Assembly: GCA_031310005.1 (NCBI GenBank)
Contig: CM062381.1
Location: forward strand, 3,348,001-3,412,000
Source: Dactylellina haptotyla
Taxonomy: Eukaryota > Ascomycota > Orbiliomycetes > Orbiliales > Orbiliaceae
DNA: 64,000 nt
Direction: 5' to 3'
Positions within the stretch are counted from its first letter, which is position 1, and each line of letters starts with the position of its first letter. Below the pieces are notes generated by a model. That model was not told the DNA's origin. It saw only the letters and a list, made by a program, of their open reading frames with translations, and did no database searches. Shown piece by piece: positions 1-11,003 of this stretch. The position numbers and the translations under genes are program-made.

Positions 1-202
1 TATCGTATCATTACTGAGGGCCAGTACGATCACTAGACGACTCCACTGGAAGCATCCCGCGACAATGCCCACGCCTCCTTCGCCGCCTTGATATTAAACG
101 TTGCCATATCACACCCTCGTTCCGCTTCACGACATTGCAATACCCACATCCGAATAGCCTCGAACACCAGCTGAGCTGAGGCTGAACCTCAGTATTCTCA
201 AG

Positions 203-1139
203 ATGGATACTCCTGAACAATTCTACTTCTCTCTGCTGCGCATCTCCACTGCGCAGATGCTACGGCATGCTGGTCTCGCCGGCTCCCGTCCTTCAGTCCT
301 CGACTCTCTAACGGGTCCGTTCCTGCTCCCATTCTAGATTCTCAAAGATTATCACGGTATTGACATACGTAAATATAGATATCACCGGCCGCTACCTCAC
401 TCTCCTCGGCACTACCGCCCGCACAATATCCGAATCATCCAACCGCACAACCAGCGAACTCTCCGACGTCCTCTCCGCCATGGAACACCTAGGCCTTCTC
501 AAACCACTGACCCTCTACACGCCCGACCCCGACGACACCCGTGCAATCGACAACTTTATAACCTGGGCTAAAAGCCCCGAAGTGGAAGAACTCCGGAAAC
601 TCGCAGGCGTCATCACAGTTGAAATCGACGGCGGTGACGAAGACACTCAAACCACAGAAGCCGGCCTGCCGGACACCGACACCCCCACCCTCAACGGTCA
701 AAAAGACATCACAAAATCGAATAAACAACCCTCCGAGAAACCGAACGATTCCATCACAACCGCCGCTACTTCTTCTGCCACCGCTGTTGGCACGGCCCCG
801 GCAACGATTGAAACCGACATTCCCATTAAGCGTGAGATTTTGGACGATCAACCGACGCCCATGATGATGGATATCGATGGCGTTCCCCTCCTGGAAGATC
901 CGATGAACATGCCCACTCCGGGACTGGGGATCCGGGACACCGAACCTCCCGGCGACGGCGAGGAGGAGAGCAGTAAAGCGAAAGTTAGGCTAAAGCAGGT
1001 GGATTGGTTCACCGCGTTGAGGATGAAGGAAGATGCGGCGAGGTTTAAGGGGACCGTCCTGGGGAAGCAGGATGCGGGAAAGAAGGTGGTTGTCGAAGGA
1101 GGAGATAGCGTGCCTGTTGAGTTACCGGGGCAGCTGTAG
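203..1139 (+). CDS. TAF3-like histone-fold (Bromo_TP) protein
   Basis: Two exons, 203..314 and 379..1139, give 290 aa; the 64-nt intron joins ...SVLDSLT to DITGRYLTLLG in frame. The first ~85 residues form the histone fold called the bromodomain-associated domain, with the family pattern A-x2-LRHAG followed by LTDITGRYLTLLG. In TFIID this fold lets TAF3 (or TAF8) pair with TAF10. The rest is low-complexity, Pro/Thr/Asp rich, and ends in a basic stretch. No PHD finger is present, as in yeast-type TAF3. The start at 203 is the first ATG that gives the complete fold. A nuclear role in RNA polymerase II preinitiation is inferred from the family. TAF3 versus TAF8 or another Bromo_TP protein is not settled by sequence reading alone. 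Confidence 0.75.
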
Positions 1140-3089
1140 GGAAAATGCGATGGTGCGAATACGAATGCAGGTGTAGGTTTTATGATGACGGTGGGAGTTT
1201 CGGGCGTTATTACTAGACCGTTTTGTTCAAAAAGTGGTCGTCAATATGGCGGACTTTGGCGTTTAACGGAGCCTTCTTTCTATATTCATGTTGATAATTA
1301 TATGTCCTGTTCGAGAAGAATAATTTGTGAATATAGCTTCTTTACATACTTACCTTGATAGCGGGATAATATTGTACGCATAATTTTAATACATCTCCAA
1401 GATACCCTTCGCAGCCCCCCAGAATATAATAGTAACAGATCGGTTACGGGATACCTTCGCGAATACCATCAGTAAAAAGAGTTAACGACTATTAGCCATC
1501 AATATGAATATACCCTTCTATTTTCCGCGGAGCTGACTGGTTCGGGATACCAGACGCTGCTAAGAAACTTCAAGGTCCGTCGATAGCTAAAGGCTAGCTT
1601 CAACATAACGCTCAACACATATAGCCACTACCGTATCACACCCGATATCACAATTAATCGATAGTCGCAGTCTAGATCCATTCGAACGGAATCCGGGTTT
1701 GTAATGTCGAGTCGATTGGTAAGAACATCGGCTCCAGATCGAGCATTCTTCCGCGATGCACAGGAAAAGGGAACTAGGCGACGAGCATGACCGCGCAGAC
1801 GAATGTGCATATATGCCGGATATCAGAACACCTCGCCGGCCTCGCGAGGTTCCAAAAAAGAGACGAAAACCTCGGTTCCACAAGCGATACTCGCCACGAT
1901 GTGTTGGGCACCATGGTTGACAAATAATCTCGCCCAAGGACCCTCAAGCGGGATCCCACTGCCCAAACAGGTCTCGGTCCAAACGTCTTGGTGCCTTCAA
2001 AGGATGGCCATGCGAGTTGGTTCACTATTCGAGTTCCTGGGCCTCATCCCGTATTCATTCGGCAGTCAGAATTCGGCCAATAGAGCGACAGGGCTTACGC
2101 AGCTCGATGGCTTATTGTTGCAATTGATTTTCCTCATCCAGCCTGGGGGCTTCGCCGCGGATGCGCATCATGGTCCTTTTTATATTACCCCTTCGAACGA
2201 CATAGCGAGTTGGATCTTGGGGATCTTGGGCCCAAGGAGGAAAAAAACCTATATCTGACACAAAGCGGTGTGGTCTGACGTCCTTGGGTGCAGGGTAGGG
2301 GCGAAGGTATTTGGAAGGTTATATATACTAGCGGCAACTCCACTTAGTACTTACTTTCCTCGTATTATAATTTTTTTCGCTCGAACGAAAGAAAATATCG
2401 AAGAAAAGAAAAGAAAGAAATTTACCCGCCTCCCCCAGGCTTACGATTTTTGGAATAAAATAACATCTTGTCGACGAACGTTATTATTTTCGCACACTCT
2501 GCTGGATTCGGACCTGCGTCGACCTTCAAGGATTATTTTACGCATCTTGCATCGACCGGTCCCTGGCCGCGCATTCCATCTTGCTTGCCTACATTGCTGA
2601 CCGCCCTCTTCAATCAAACCCGCAGGTGAAGAAGCAAGGGAGTCGGAACACTTGAAGTTTCCAGAACTTGCATATTGCATAGTCAGTACGGTACAGTCAG
2701 TCAGCCATCGGACCGCCGCAACACACCCTGCAGCATCATCACCACCACCACCACCACTCGACTACCCGCGTGGAGATTTTGATAAGAAATCCCCGATCGG
2801 ATCGCCCTCATCCGTGCTAAAAATTCTCGGTGGAGATCCTGTCCCGCTGCTGCTATCGACCTATCAGAATCGAGCGCCCTTGACGTCTGGCGACTGCCTG
2901 GAAACGCTCAAGGTGGGGGTCTTGCGGAAGTGATAGAACCCAAAGTGATCGCAACCCCGCCAACTTCATCGAGTTTGGTGAGATTGTACGCGGCTCAGCA
3001 TTTTTCGCATATTCGCATTTTTCCCTCTGCACCTAAGACCCCGTCGCAAATCACAAGGCTGGCCCCGCCGACCACTGACTTAGACCGAC
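1140..3089. other. intergenic / upstream region, no gene seen
   Basis: About 1.95 kb between the TAF3-like gene and the first candidate leader exon of the bZIP gene. Open frames of up to 151 codons occur on both strands (for example 1803..2258), but none shows a family motif, a sensible composition or clean splicing. From about 2330 the sequence alternates pyrimidine-rich and A-rich tracts, as in a promoter or 5' UTR. Confidence 0.5.
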
Positions 3090-3354
3090 ATGTCCTTCTC
3101 ATCACCAAATTCGAACCAAGCCTATTCTGCGAATCCGTTTGGGAATCCGCAGCAACAATTGCATCCAAACCAGCAACTCCAGCAGTATTACCAGCAGCGA
3201 GCAAGGACCCCGAGTCTCTCATCGCCAGGAGGACCTCTGGTGTCGTCGCCACTCTATGAACAAGGTTAGGATCTTTTAAATTTATAGCTGTTTTTAAAAA
3301 TATTCTTCCCACCCCGCAGGGCACCAGGGAGATGCCGCAATGCGCATTGATTGA
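3090..3354 (+). CDS. candidate Gln-rich small ORF in the bZIP leader
   Basis: An ATG at 3090 opens a Gln/Asn/Ser/Pro-rich frame (MSFSSPNSNQAYSANPFGNP and a QQQ-rich tract) whose composition looks like real coding sequence. A GTTAGG donor at 3265 and a CCCGCAG acceptor at 3319 splice it in frame to GHQGDAAMRID and a stop at 3354, giving 69 aa. It lies about 430 nt upstream of the bZIP start, on the same strand. It could be a spliced upstream ORF, a separate small gene, or an alternative N-terminus whose remaining exons I could not resolve. I do not recognise the product. Confidence 0.33.
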
Positions 3355-3786
3355 CCGATTTTTCGACCCCGCTGACACACGTTACGCCTGGCGCTGCCCT
3401 ACATGAACACCCGTGCTTTTTCGTGTGCACCCACAAACAGGGATCAACATGGCGTTAAATGGCTTTCCCAACTCCGTGAGCCATAAGAACCTGTGGGATT
3501 ATCCTGTCGGTGGTTCCGTCTTTCCCATAACGTTTTCTGCTCCCTTTCATTTTTTCAAAACTTCCCCAGTCCTCGTATCACCTCTTTCCCCTTATGCTAC
3601 AAGGCTGCGAAAAGCCATACAAGAGTTCTTTATATACGTCTCGAATTCTGCTTCCGCGCCGCTCCCATCTGATAACCCAATCTCCACTCATGATTTGAGG
3701 GATTGTGATCCTTCTGTTTTATTTTATTTTATTTTACTTTCATATCTTTCATTTCGGTTTCTATATACCGTTGTTTGGACGAAAAC

Positions 3787-6342
3787 ATGGCCTACTATCC
3801 GAGTCCTCCTCACAATGTACTGACGCCGCCGGAATCCCTCCCAGATAATGCTCAGGATCCTGGCTCAGATGATCCCTCGAAGTTAAGCGGGTTCTTCAAG
3901 AATATAAGTTTCGGAAACCGAACTACCAAAGGTACGTGCTTGCTCATCTTGCATTATCAAAAACACTGGAGCTTCCCCTGTTCGCAAAGCTGCTGGCTTT
4001 GCTATGGGGTTGAAGTTCTGCACCGCGACACTCCCCTACCCAATCTTCATCGCTGCCCCGATATCTGTCGTGTTCTCCGAGAGACAAAAAGAATGCGCTG
4101 TATGCACGTTTATTTTTTCTCTTCCCTTTCTGTCGAATTCCTGTTCCATCTGCTGTTTCATTCAGCTGGCCGATGCCACGGCTGGAGGGGTCTTTTCCAA
4201 ATCATTGGGTTGCTAGCTCGAGGTCATAACCTTAAACGGGCAAAGTGATTTGGAATTGCCCTGCGACCGTCCCACACCACGGACAACCCGCCCAGGCAAA
4301 CAAGCTTGCGAGACACCCACCCACAAATCTTAACTGTACTGCCCAGGCCTTAACCGAGCTTGCTGGCCTGCGACATTGCCCTCTCAGGATGAGCTGAGAT
4401 TTTGATAAGCTCCTCGATCCCTTCCTTTGCGTCTACCTACCCTTGCCAGAACTACCCCGATCTAGCTCTTGTTTTGGAATTCCCAATATTTCGTCTCTTT
4501 TTCTCGGGTCAAGTTGTATAAAACTAACGCTGCATGTCTTTCCTGCCATTACAGATGGTCAACCCGCCAAGAGACGCGGACCCAAGCCGGACTCCAAGCC
4601 CGCTCAAACACGACGACAGGTATTTGATATTCCCTTCCTTTGCACTGCGCTCTGTTCCCATCCGAATTCCTTTGGAAGAAAAAAAAAGTTGTCCACGCGC
4701 GGACGTCCCAAGTCGCAGATCGGAGAAAGGACTCCATTCTTCTGCATACTTGTGGCTGTTTGATTTCCAACCCTTTTTTGGGGGTGGCCGTCTAATATGA
4801 CGCTTTAAGGCAATGCCCAATTTGTTTGTTCGGCATTTGACATTTTGTATGGTGTTTACATGCGATTTGTCAAACGAACATGTTGCAATTCATCTGGATC
4901 TGCAACCTAGCCGGACCACCCCCTCCAGTGGCGTTTCTTATGTGCTTTGTGTATTTGAAAATAATACTTTGAGGCTAACATTATGTTGTTTTCTATCAGG
5001 AGCTTAATAGGTATATAGGCCCCGTCCCTCTTCATCTTTTTTATAGATATACACGCACACTATTCTCTCACTCAACCTTACAAGAGTTGTCTGCCTTACT
5101 TGGTTTTCTGCAAACTCAAGCAGCTTACCTTACAGACTCTTGTCTCTCTCACTACCCCTTCCCACACCCTCGGTGCGCATCATCGACATTGTTCAACCCT
5201 GTCCCTCGTTTATCGTTTTTAGCATACATTGTTATTTTTATTATTTATTATTTTTATTATTTTACTTTACAAGGAAAAGCTTACGCTAACCTTACACCTC
5301 TCTTTTTCTTTTTCTTTAATCTAATAATAGACAGGCACAGAGAACCCACAGAGAACGCAAGGAAGCTTACCTCAAGCAGCTCGAATCTGAAGTAACTCGT
5401 CTTCGAGAAGGTTTCGCGATAGTAACCAAGGAGAAGACTCAGCTTGCCGGCGAGAACGCGGACCTTAAAAAATACCTTGCCCTTCACGGTCTCTCTTGGC
5501 CACCGGATCAATCCACTGATCCTACCTCTGCTCTTGCTCCCGCACCCATTCCCCCTCCTCCCCCAGTACCACTTGGATCAATGCCTGGAATTCCGGCATC
5601 GTTGGTTAGCCCACAACCGCTCACACAGCTGGTAACCACATCGCCTTCGGCACAGAGCTATCCTTCCCCACCAGTTCAGAATCCGTTGGGAACCTCGCCG
5701 AATGTTGGTGGCGCTTTCGATGCAATAGGCATTGACCTTGTTCTTGCGTAAGTTTTAACATCCATCCATCACAAGGAATGGTGTAAGGTGGTTTAGCTAA
5801 CTTTTTTTGATTGGGAAATGATAGCCTGGAGAGACCATGTATGGAGCATATTCAAAAGCTTGTTCATGACTCGCTAGAAGATCCAAATGGAATATCAATC
5901 AGCGGACACGCCTTGATGGCTTCGTGTCCTCCCGAGTCACACATGCTCGACAACCCAGATGTCGAATGGGGATCGCGGACGTACGATCTCCAACCCGGAG
6001 AACTCAACATGCTGTTGAACCTCTCCCCAAAGTTGAGCCTTACCGGCGAAATCACCCCCATCAAGTAAGTTTTGCACATTTAAACCTAATTTATATTTTA
6101 AAATGAGTGGTTCTAACAGTGTTCATAGTGCGTGGGCAATCATCCAAGCTCATCCCAACTTCTTGCAGCTGACAAGACACGATTTTGCCGCCATCAAGAA
6201 CGAGCTAGTGCCTAAAGTCAAGTGCTACGGCTTCGGCGCTGTCCTTGAGGAGTACATGGTTGAAGACGCGCTAGATGCTGTCTTTGCCTCAAAGTACGCC
6301 CTGGCAAATCAGAGAATCAACAATTCTCACTACAGCTTCTAA
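3787..6342 (+). CDS. bZIP transcription factor (KRRGPKPDSKPA family, DUF3425-like C-terminus)
   Basis: Six exons: 3787..3931, 4555..4619, 5000..5010, 5331..5747, 5825..6064, 6120..6342; 1101 nt, 366 aa, all phases agreeing. Residues ~54-90 read KRRGPKPDSKPAQTRRQ, ELNR, then QAQRTHRERKEAYLKQLE, the basic region and short zipper of a Pezizomycotina bZIP group; the N-x7-R signature is N73/R81. The C-terminal half has the usual LALERPCMEHI and AWAIIQAHPNF blocks (DUF3425-like), then a Pro-rich linker before them. A DNA-binding regulator in the nucleus; targets unknown. Unusual are the 11-nt third exon, which carries the invariant Asn of the basic region, and the long introns around it (623, 380 and 320 nt). 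The start at 3787 is the only ATG that reads straight into the first exon; a TTG twelve bases upstream is not a plausible start. Confidence 0.88.
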
Positions 6343-7607
6343 AGCATGATATTTTAGCGTTTTCATTCGGCATTTTTCTTTCTTTCTGTAATTGCAAGGA
6401 ATCTTTTTTATTTTATTTGGTTGGGTCCAAGAGGTAAGGAGTAAACGTATACCATTTGATGTATGACAGACATGTGGGTTTCGAAAAACTACTACTAGAG
6501 CGCTGGGATTTTCTTGGATTTTCAGTATTATTACTTATTTTTCTTTCTTTTCTTTTTCTTTTTCTTTAATAACCTTTTCTTGATATAAATGTCTATATAG
6601 CCATTCGTTTCTCCACTTTTTTCCAAACCACCTTGTATGGCATTTATCTTTTGACGATTTAGCGGATATCTTTCGATCGTTATATCCAAAAAAAATTCAT
6701 ATCCCAATTTGAACACTGAGAAACTTCAAACTCTCCGTCGATAGACTCGATTGCAACCTCCGGGAAACCCCAACGACGTGGTGATTTTCGCGCAGCGTGG
6801 GTAATAATTTCGTCGGATTATCGTCAGATCTGACATCATTTTCGATATGCCCTTCCGGCTTTGGATATATAACGATTACCCCCCATACGGGACAGCCCGA
6901 GGCGAACCACCGACCGCCCAACTGAGCGCCCAACGCCAACTGACCATACGGAATTCAGCAAAGTAAAAAATTAAAATAATCTATCAAGGAATAGCCGAAG
7001 CATGTCGAGCAGCAGAAGGGGGATAGACGATTAAATGTTGCTAACCAAAGCGGGGAATTCGAAACCCAACTGGGCGGGAAACCAAGCTTAGGACAAGGAA
7101 TTCACTGCCACGCCGCTTATATAACTTCCAAGAGAAACGCCCGCCCAGGCCCCTCACCCTCCCCTCCGCTCCAATCAATCGATTTTGCACCGGTAGAGTG
7201 AACACCCGGACGGCGGAGACCTATCGTATAGCAGGAGTGTGTGCTCACCCTTAACGCCTTATTATTCTGTGACAGGGACCCTGATTTCATCTGACGGTGT
7301 GCCGGCCGCTGAATGCGAGTGAATCTTACCGTATTATAAGGGCGGCACCTTGTTCTTCCTCCTCCTCCCTTCTCTTGTGCAATACCTACTATCTTCTCTT
7401 TTTGACCTTGTTTGTCAGACGAGGCTCTGCGGATTCAATATCTCTGCACCTTTGAACCCACCAGCCCATCTTCAGCCCCGATCGAAACGCAACCTTCCCT
7501 TTTGCCTCGCGTATCACAGCTGATCGCGGCAGGCGACATTTCCAACGCGTTCAACACATTTCTCAGGATCGCTATAACTCGATATTTAGAAACAATTTAA
7601 CGAAAAG
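6343..7607. other. intergenic, 3' flank of bZIP and promoter of Sel1 gene
   Basis: The first part is T/C-rich, with a run of TTTCTTT repeats at about 6535-6570, suiting a 3' UTR and flank. The part near 7130-7430 has a TATATAAC-like stretch and CT-rich tracts ahead of the next gene. No coding signal is convincing. Confidence 0.5.
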
Positions 7608-8679
7608 ATGCCGTTCGGATTCAGCAAGAAGGATAAAGGCGAGGAATCGCACGGCCACTCTAACGGCGCCAATCTTCCGAGCCCTGAATTCCGCATGTTC
7701 CGCTCGGATACCTCTACACAAGAAGAAATCTTCGCACCGACAAATACGCACCACGACGAGAAACCGAAGAAGGACAAAGCGAAGCGTCTTTCGTTCCTAC
7801 GCCGGAGTTCGTCCGCGAGTGCCGTCAACAACAGCGAGCACCTACCCGAGAACCTGGTTAGTCCCACAGCAGAGGGTACCAAGGGTGCAGAGGAGGATAA
7901 GTGGGAGTGGAGGGCGAGTCAGCTCGGATTGGGCGGCGGTACGACACCAGTAAAGGAGCGGAGTCTGAGTCTTAGCGACCAAGGCACGGATAACAACATC
8001 CAGGAGGCAATTCGGTTGCATGAGGAGGGTGGTATGTTCTTACTCTAGTCTCCTCTTTTTTTTGGACCGTAGAATCTATATTGAAGATGGAAGAAGCTAA
8101 TTTGCGAGTGGGAAAAAGATCTCGAAAACTCCACTAGATTATTCAAACAGCTCGCCGATCCCAACGGTGCGAATAACCCGCTCAGTCAGGTACTCTACGG
8201 CCTCGCGATACGACACGGATGGGGTTGTCAGCCGAATTCTGAGGAGGCGGTGAAATACCTACAAGCTGCCGCCGCAAATTCCGCGTTAATAGAACAGGAA
8301 GCTCTTCGTGCTGGCATGAAGAAAGGTGGTGCAGCGAAGGGTGAATTGGTACTCGCGATTTTCGAACTAGGGAATTGCTTCCGCCACGGGTGGGGTACAG
8401 AGAAGGACCCGGTTGCGGCGTTCAATTATTACCAGACTGCTGCGAATCTTGGAGATACAGATGCGATGAATGAGACTGGTTGGTGTTATTTGAATGGGTA
8501 CGGATTAAAGAAGAAGGATAAGGTACGTTTATCATCCGATATTTTATAGCAGGGCTTTCAAGCTGACTCGTTGAAAGTATATGTCTGCGAAATATTATCG
8601 CCTTGCGGAGGAGAATGGTAATAAGACTGTTGGAAATTCGTGGATTTATAAGGATAAATACGTCAATCCTCCTAAGTAA
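7608..8679 (+). CDS. Sel1-like repeat protein (Dsf2/Nif1-like)
   Basis: Three exons, 7608..8031, 8119..8522, 8578..8679, give 309 aa. The N-terminal ~130 residues are polar and Ser/Lys-rich (MPFGFSKKDKGEE...). From ~142 the sequence is helical Sel1-like repeats: LYGLAIRHGWGCQPNSEEAV, LGNCFRHGWGTEKDPVAA and GWCYLNGYGLKKKDKYM, with the conserved GGAAKGELVLAIFELGN block between. The end, KTVGNSWIYKDKYVNPPK, is typical of a fungal family often annotated as cell-cycle inhibitor Nif1 or Dsf2. Sel1 repeats are protein-binding scaffolds, so an adaptor role is inferred. Both introns (87 and 55 nt) restore the expected EEG-DLENST and KDK-YMSAKYY junctions. The ATG at 7608 is the first in frame after a stop-rich leader. 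The family is sure; the exact orthologue is not. Confidence 0.85.
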
Positions 8680-9365
8680 TGACGCTTGAAGATCTTCGAA
8701 GAAATCATGTCAGGATGCGATACACACAACATATTTTGTTACTTCTTATAGCAGTTTTAGCACAATGTTCAGTTAATATAACGAGATTCTTTCCTGAGTC
8801 TATCTCCCAACCATTTTAAGTGCGAAAATATCGTTTAATATTATAGAACCAGCTATTTTGCAGAACTTAGGAACAGCGCGACGTCATTTATTTGGTCGAT
8901 ATTATCTGAACCTGCACTTTTGTATTCGGTAGTACACTGCATCAAAAATCACATTACATCCAGTTATTGGCTGGCATTGTTTCCCGTGTAATCAAAAAAA
9001 CGCAATTGGTCACATAGCACAAGTATTGCAGCGCAACCACACGAGGCAATTCGCCTGTTTGCTCACGCTTGTATACATGTAGCTGCTGAAGGGCAGTTGC
9101 GGAAGAAAGGCACCTAAATTTCGATAGGATATATATAATCTTATAGTCCATCTATTACATTGATCTTCCGCTCCCCGCTGATTGGGCTCCACACCTTAGA
9201 AACAACATATACAAATCCGTCCGATCTATTAAGTGTGATATCGTTCCCTAACAGTGATGGTCGGTTCCTTGTAACTCGTATATGCATATCGGTTTCGGCA
9301 GCTAATTTATCGCGACGTCTTTAATTATAAAAGTTGGACGTGGAGTCGAGCAGTAGCAGCGGTGA
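8680..9365. other. intergenic, nothing recognised
   Basis: About 690 bases, AT-leaning, between the Sel1 gene and the hydrolase-like gene. Small antisense frames (8954..9192) have no supportable features. Confidence 0.4.
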
Positions 9366-10619
9366 CGCCCAGCTCCTCCCTTTGTTTCTTACATCATTCG
9401 TGGCGCACGAAGCCCTCGTCCCATTGAAGCGGAAGGGATTTCGGTGATAGAAGAGCCAGAAAATCCTCAGATTGAGTGAGTTACCGTTATTCTGGTAAAA
9501 TAATACCATGTCACTAAAATGGTAATTCTTGCGGGATTTCTAGTGTAGTTCTTATCCACGGACTCAACTCAAATCCCGAAACATGCTTTTCGAGTTCAAC
9601 TGGGGTATTTTGGCCGAAGCAGTACCTCCCAGAGGTTGCACCAACAGCTCGCATTATGACCTTTGGTTATAATTCCAGTGAGTTCAGGAAGGGTGTTCAT
9701 TCAACAATTCGAGAGCAGGCCGACACGCTTCTCGAGCAGCTCAACATTTGCCGAAAAACGGCCAGTGATCCGTCTCTATAGGATTAATTTAGTTTATATA
9801 AAGGGCTGACTGTTACATATATGTAGTGCAAAGAAAGGCCGGTAATATTTATTGCACACTCCTTTGGAGGAATAGTCGTAAAGCAGGTATGAGAAAGTAC
9901 CCGAATTACAATGATATTAATTGGCTGACGATATCAATAACCTAGGCTGCAATACTTGCTAATCAAGATTACGATTACTGGGATATTATTTCCGCTATCC
10001 ATGGGATCACCTTTTTGGAAAACCCACATCAAGGGCCTTCCCCAGCCAAAATTGGAAATATTCTTACCAACATGGTGCACATGACATTCAAAAGACCTAT
10101 AACACAGCTCCTTAAGACCATCAAGAAAGATTCAACAGAGCTCTATAATCTCATGGACGATTTTCGCAAGATTAAATCGAAGCCACGAATTCGGACTTTC
10201 TATGAAAGGCTAGATACTAAAACATTAGGGGATTCTATGTTGTCTCAGAAACTGAAGGTAAGTGCGAGCAGTACACCTCTCAGAGGAAAAAAAACCACTT
10301 GTTCAAAACTCAACTCTGAATAAATCATCGATAGAAATTCCGCAACGATGGGATTCGAGGAGATGGTGTTCGAGATGGACTGCGATCACCGCGAGCTTGC
10401 GAAATTTTATAGCAAAACTAGCAGTCGATTCGTTATTTTGGCGTCTACAATTAAGGATTTTGTTAAAGGAGCTGTAGAACAGTCCACCAGAAGGTTGGTC
10501 ACTTGCTTTATATCTAATTCGAATTGAGTCTGGATATATTCTAATACCTAAATACAAAATTTGCTCTTGATATCTATAACAGCAAGCTGAATCGAAGCGG
10601 TGGTCTATTCCCGACATGA
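9366..10619 (+). CDS. alpha/beta-hydrolase-like (DUF676/PGAP1-type) gene, ends unresolved
   Basis: Exons at (9366)..9475, 9544..9764, 9834..9886 and 9946..10257 splice in frame and read ...EEPENPQIDVVLIHGLNSNP, then FGYNSSEFRK and RPVIFIAHSFGGIVVKQ, followed by a long helical stretch to ..SQKLK. VVLIHGLN is the oxyanion-side strand and AHSFGG is the nucleophile elbow (G/A-H-S-x-G-G). This is the module found alone or N-terminal to NB-ARC/NACHT domains in fungi. A further coding segment at 10335..10493 (NSATMGFEEMVF, then DCDHRELAKF) plus 10583..10619 fits the domain's expected end, SKLNRSGGLFPT. However, the junction after 10257 is phase 0 and this segment needs phase 2, so it does not join cleanly. 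No ATG is found in the first open stretch. No NB-ARC, ankyrin or TPR follows. It may be a decaying gene or one with a splice I missed. Confidence 0.6.
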
Positions 10620-11003
10620 TTACCCACTCCGGCTCGGTTCGTTTCTTAGAGGATTTATTCCCCCGCGAAATCAATTTATTCTCCGATTCGTGGTTACTTA
10701 AACAAAATAAAATCAAATATTTGCAACCATCCTTGCGTCTTTTTCAGCCCCTGGCAAGCGAGGGAGTGGGGTATGCAGGGCCAAACTTACAAATCCTCGT
10801 AGATTTTTTCAAATATTTGTGAGATCTATGAGTAGAAAATGTTTAGACGCTGTCGATAATATATTTATATACCTTTTCCCAATGAAATCCGTGCCCGTGA
10901 TGATATTAATATTATAATTATCGGTCAATCTCACAAACCAAGGAGGACAGTGTCATCGCGAAACTTTATTAATATATACTAGAACTAAGTCAATATAAAA
11001 AGG
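10620..11003. other. convergent intergenic gap, nothing recognised
   Basis: An AT-rich gap of 384 bases between the hydrolase-like gene (+) and ALG6 (-), presumably both 3' ends. Confidence 0.4.

Noticed and set aside
1587-2258. Overlapping open frames on both strands (up to 151 codons)
   Set aside because: No motif, unlikely composition, and neither strand gives splice-supported extension; best explained as chance.
10262-10477. Open frame inside the hydrolase-like gene
   Set aside because: Another frame of the same bases gives the family-like text (NSATMGFEEMVF, DCDHRELAKF), so this one is a shadow.
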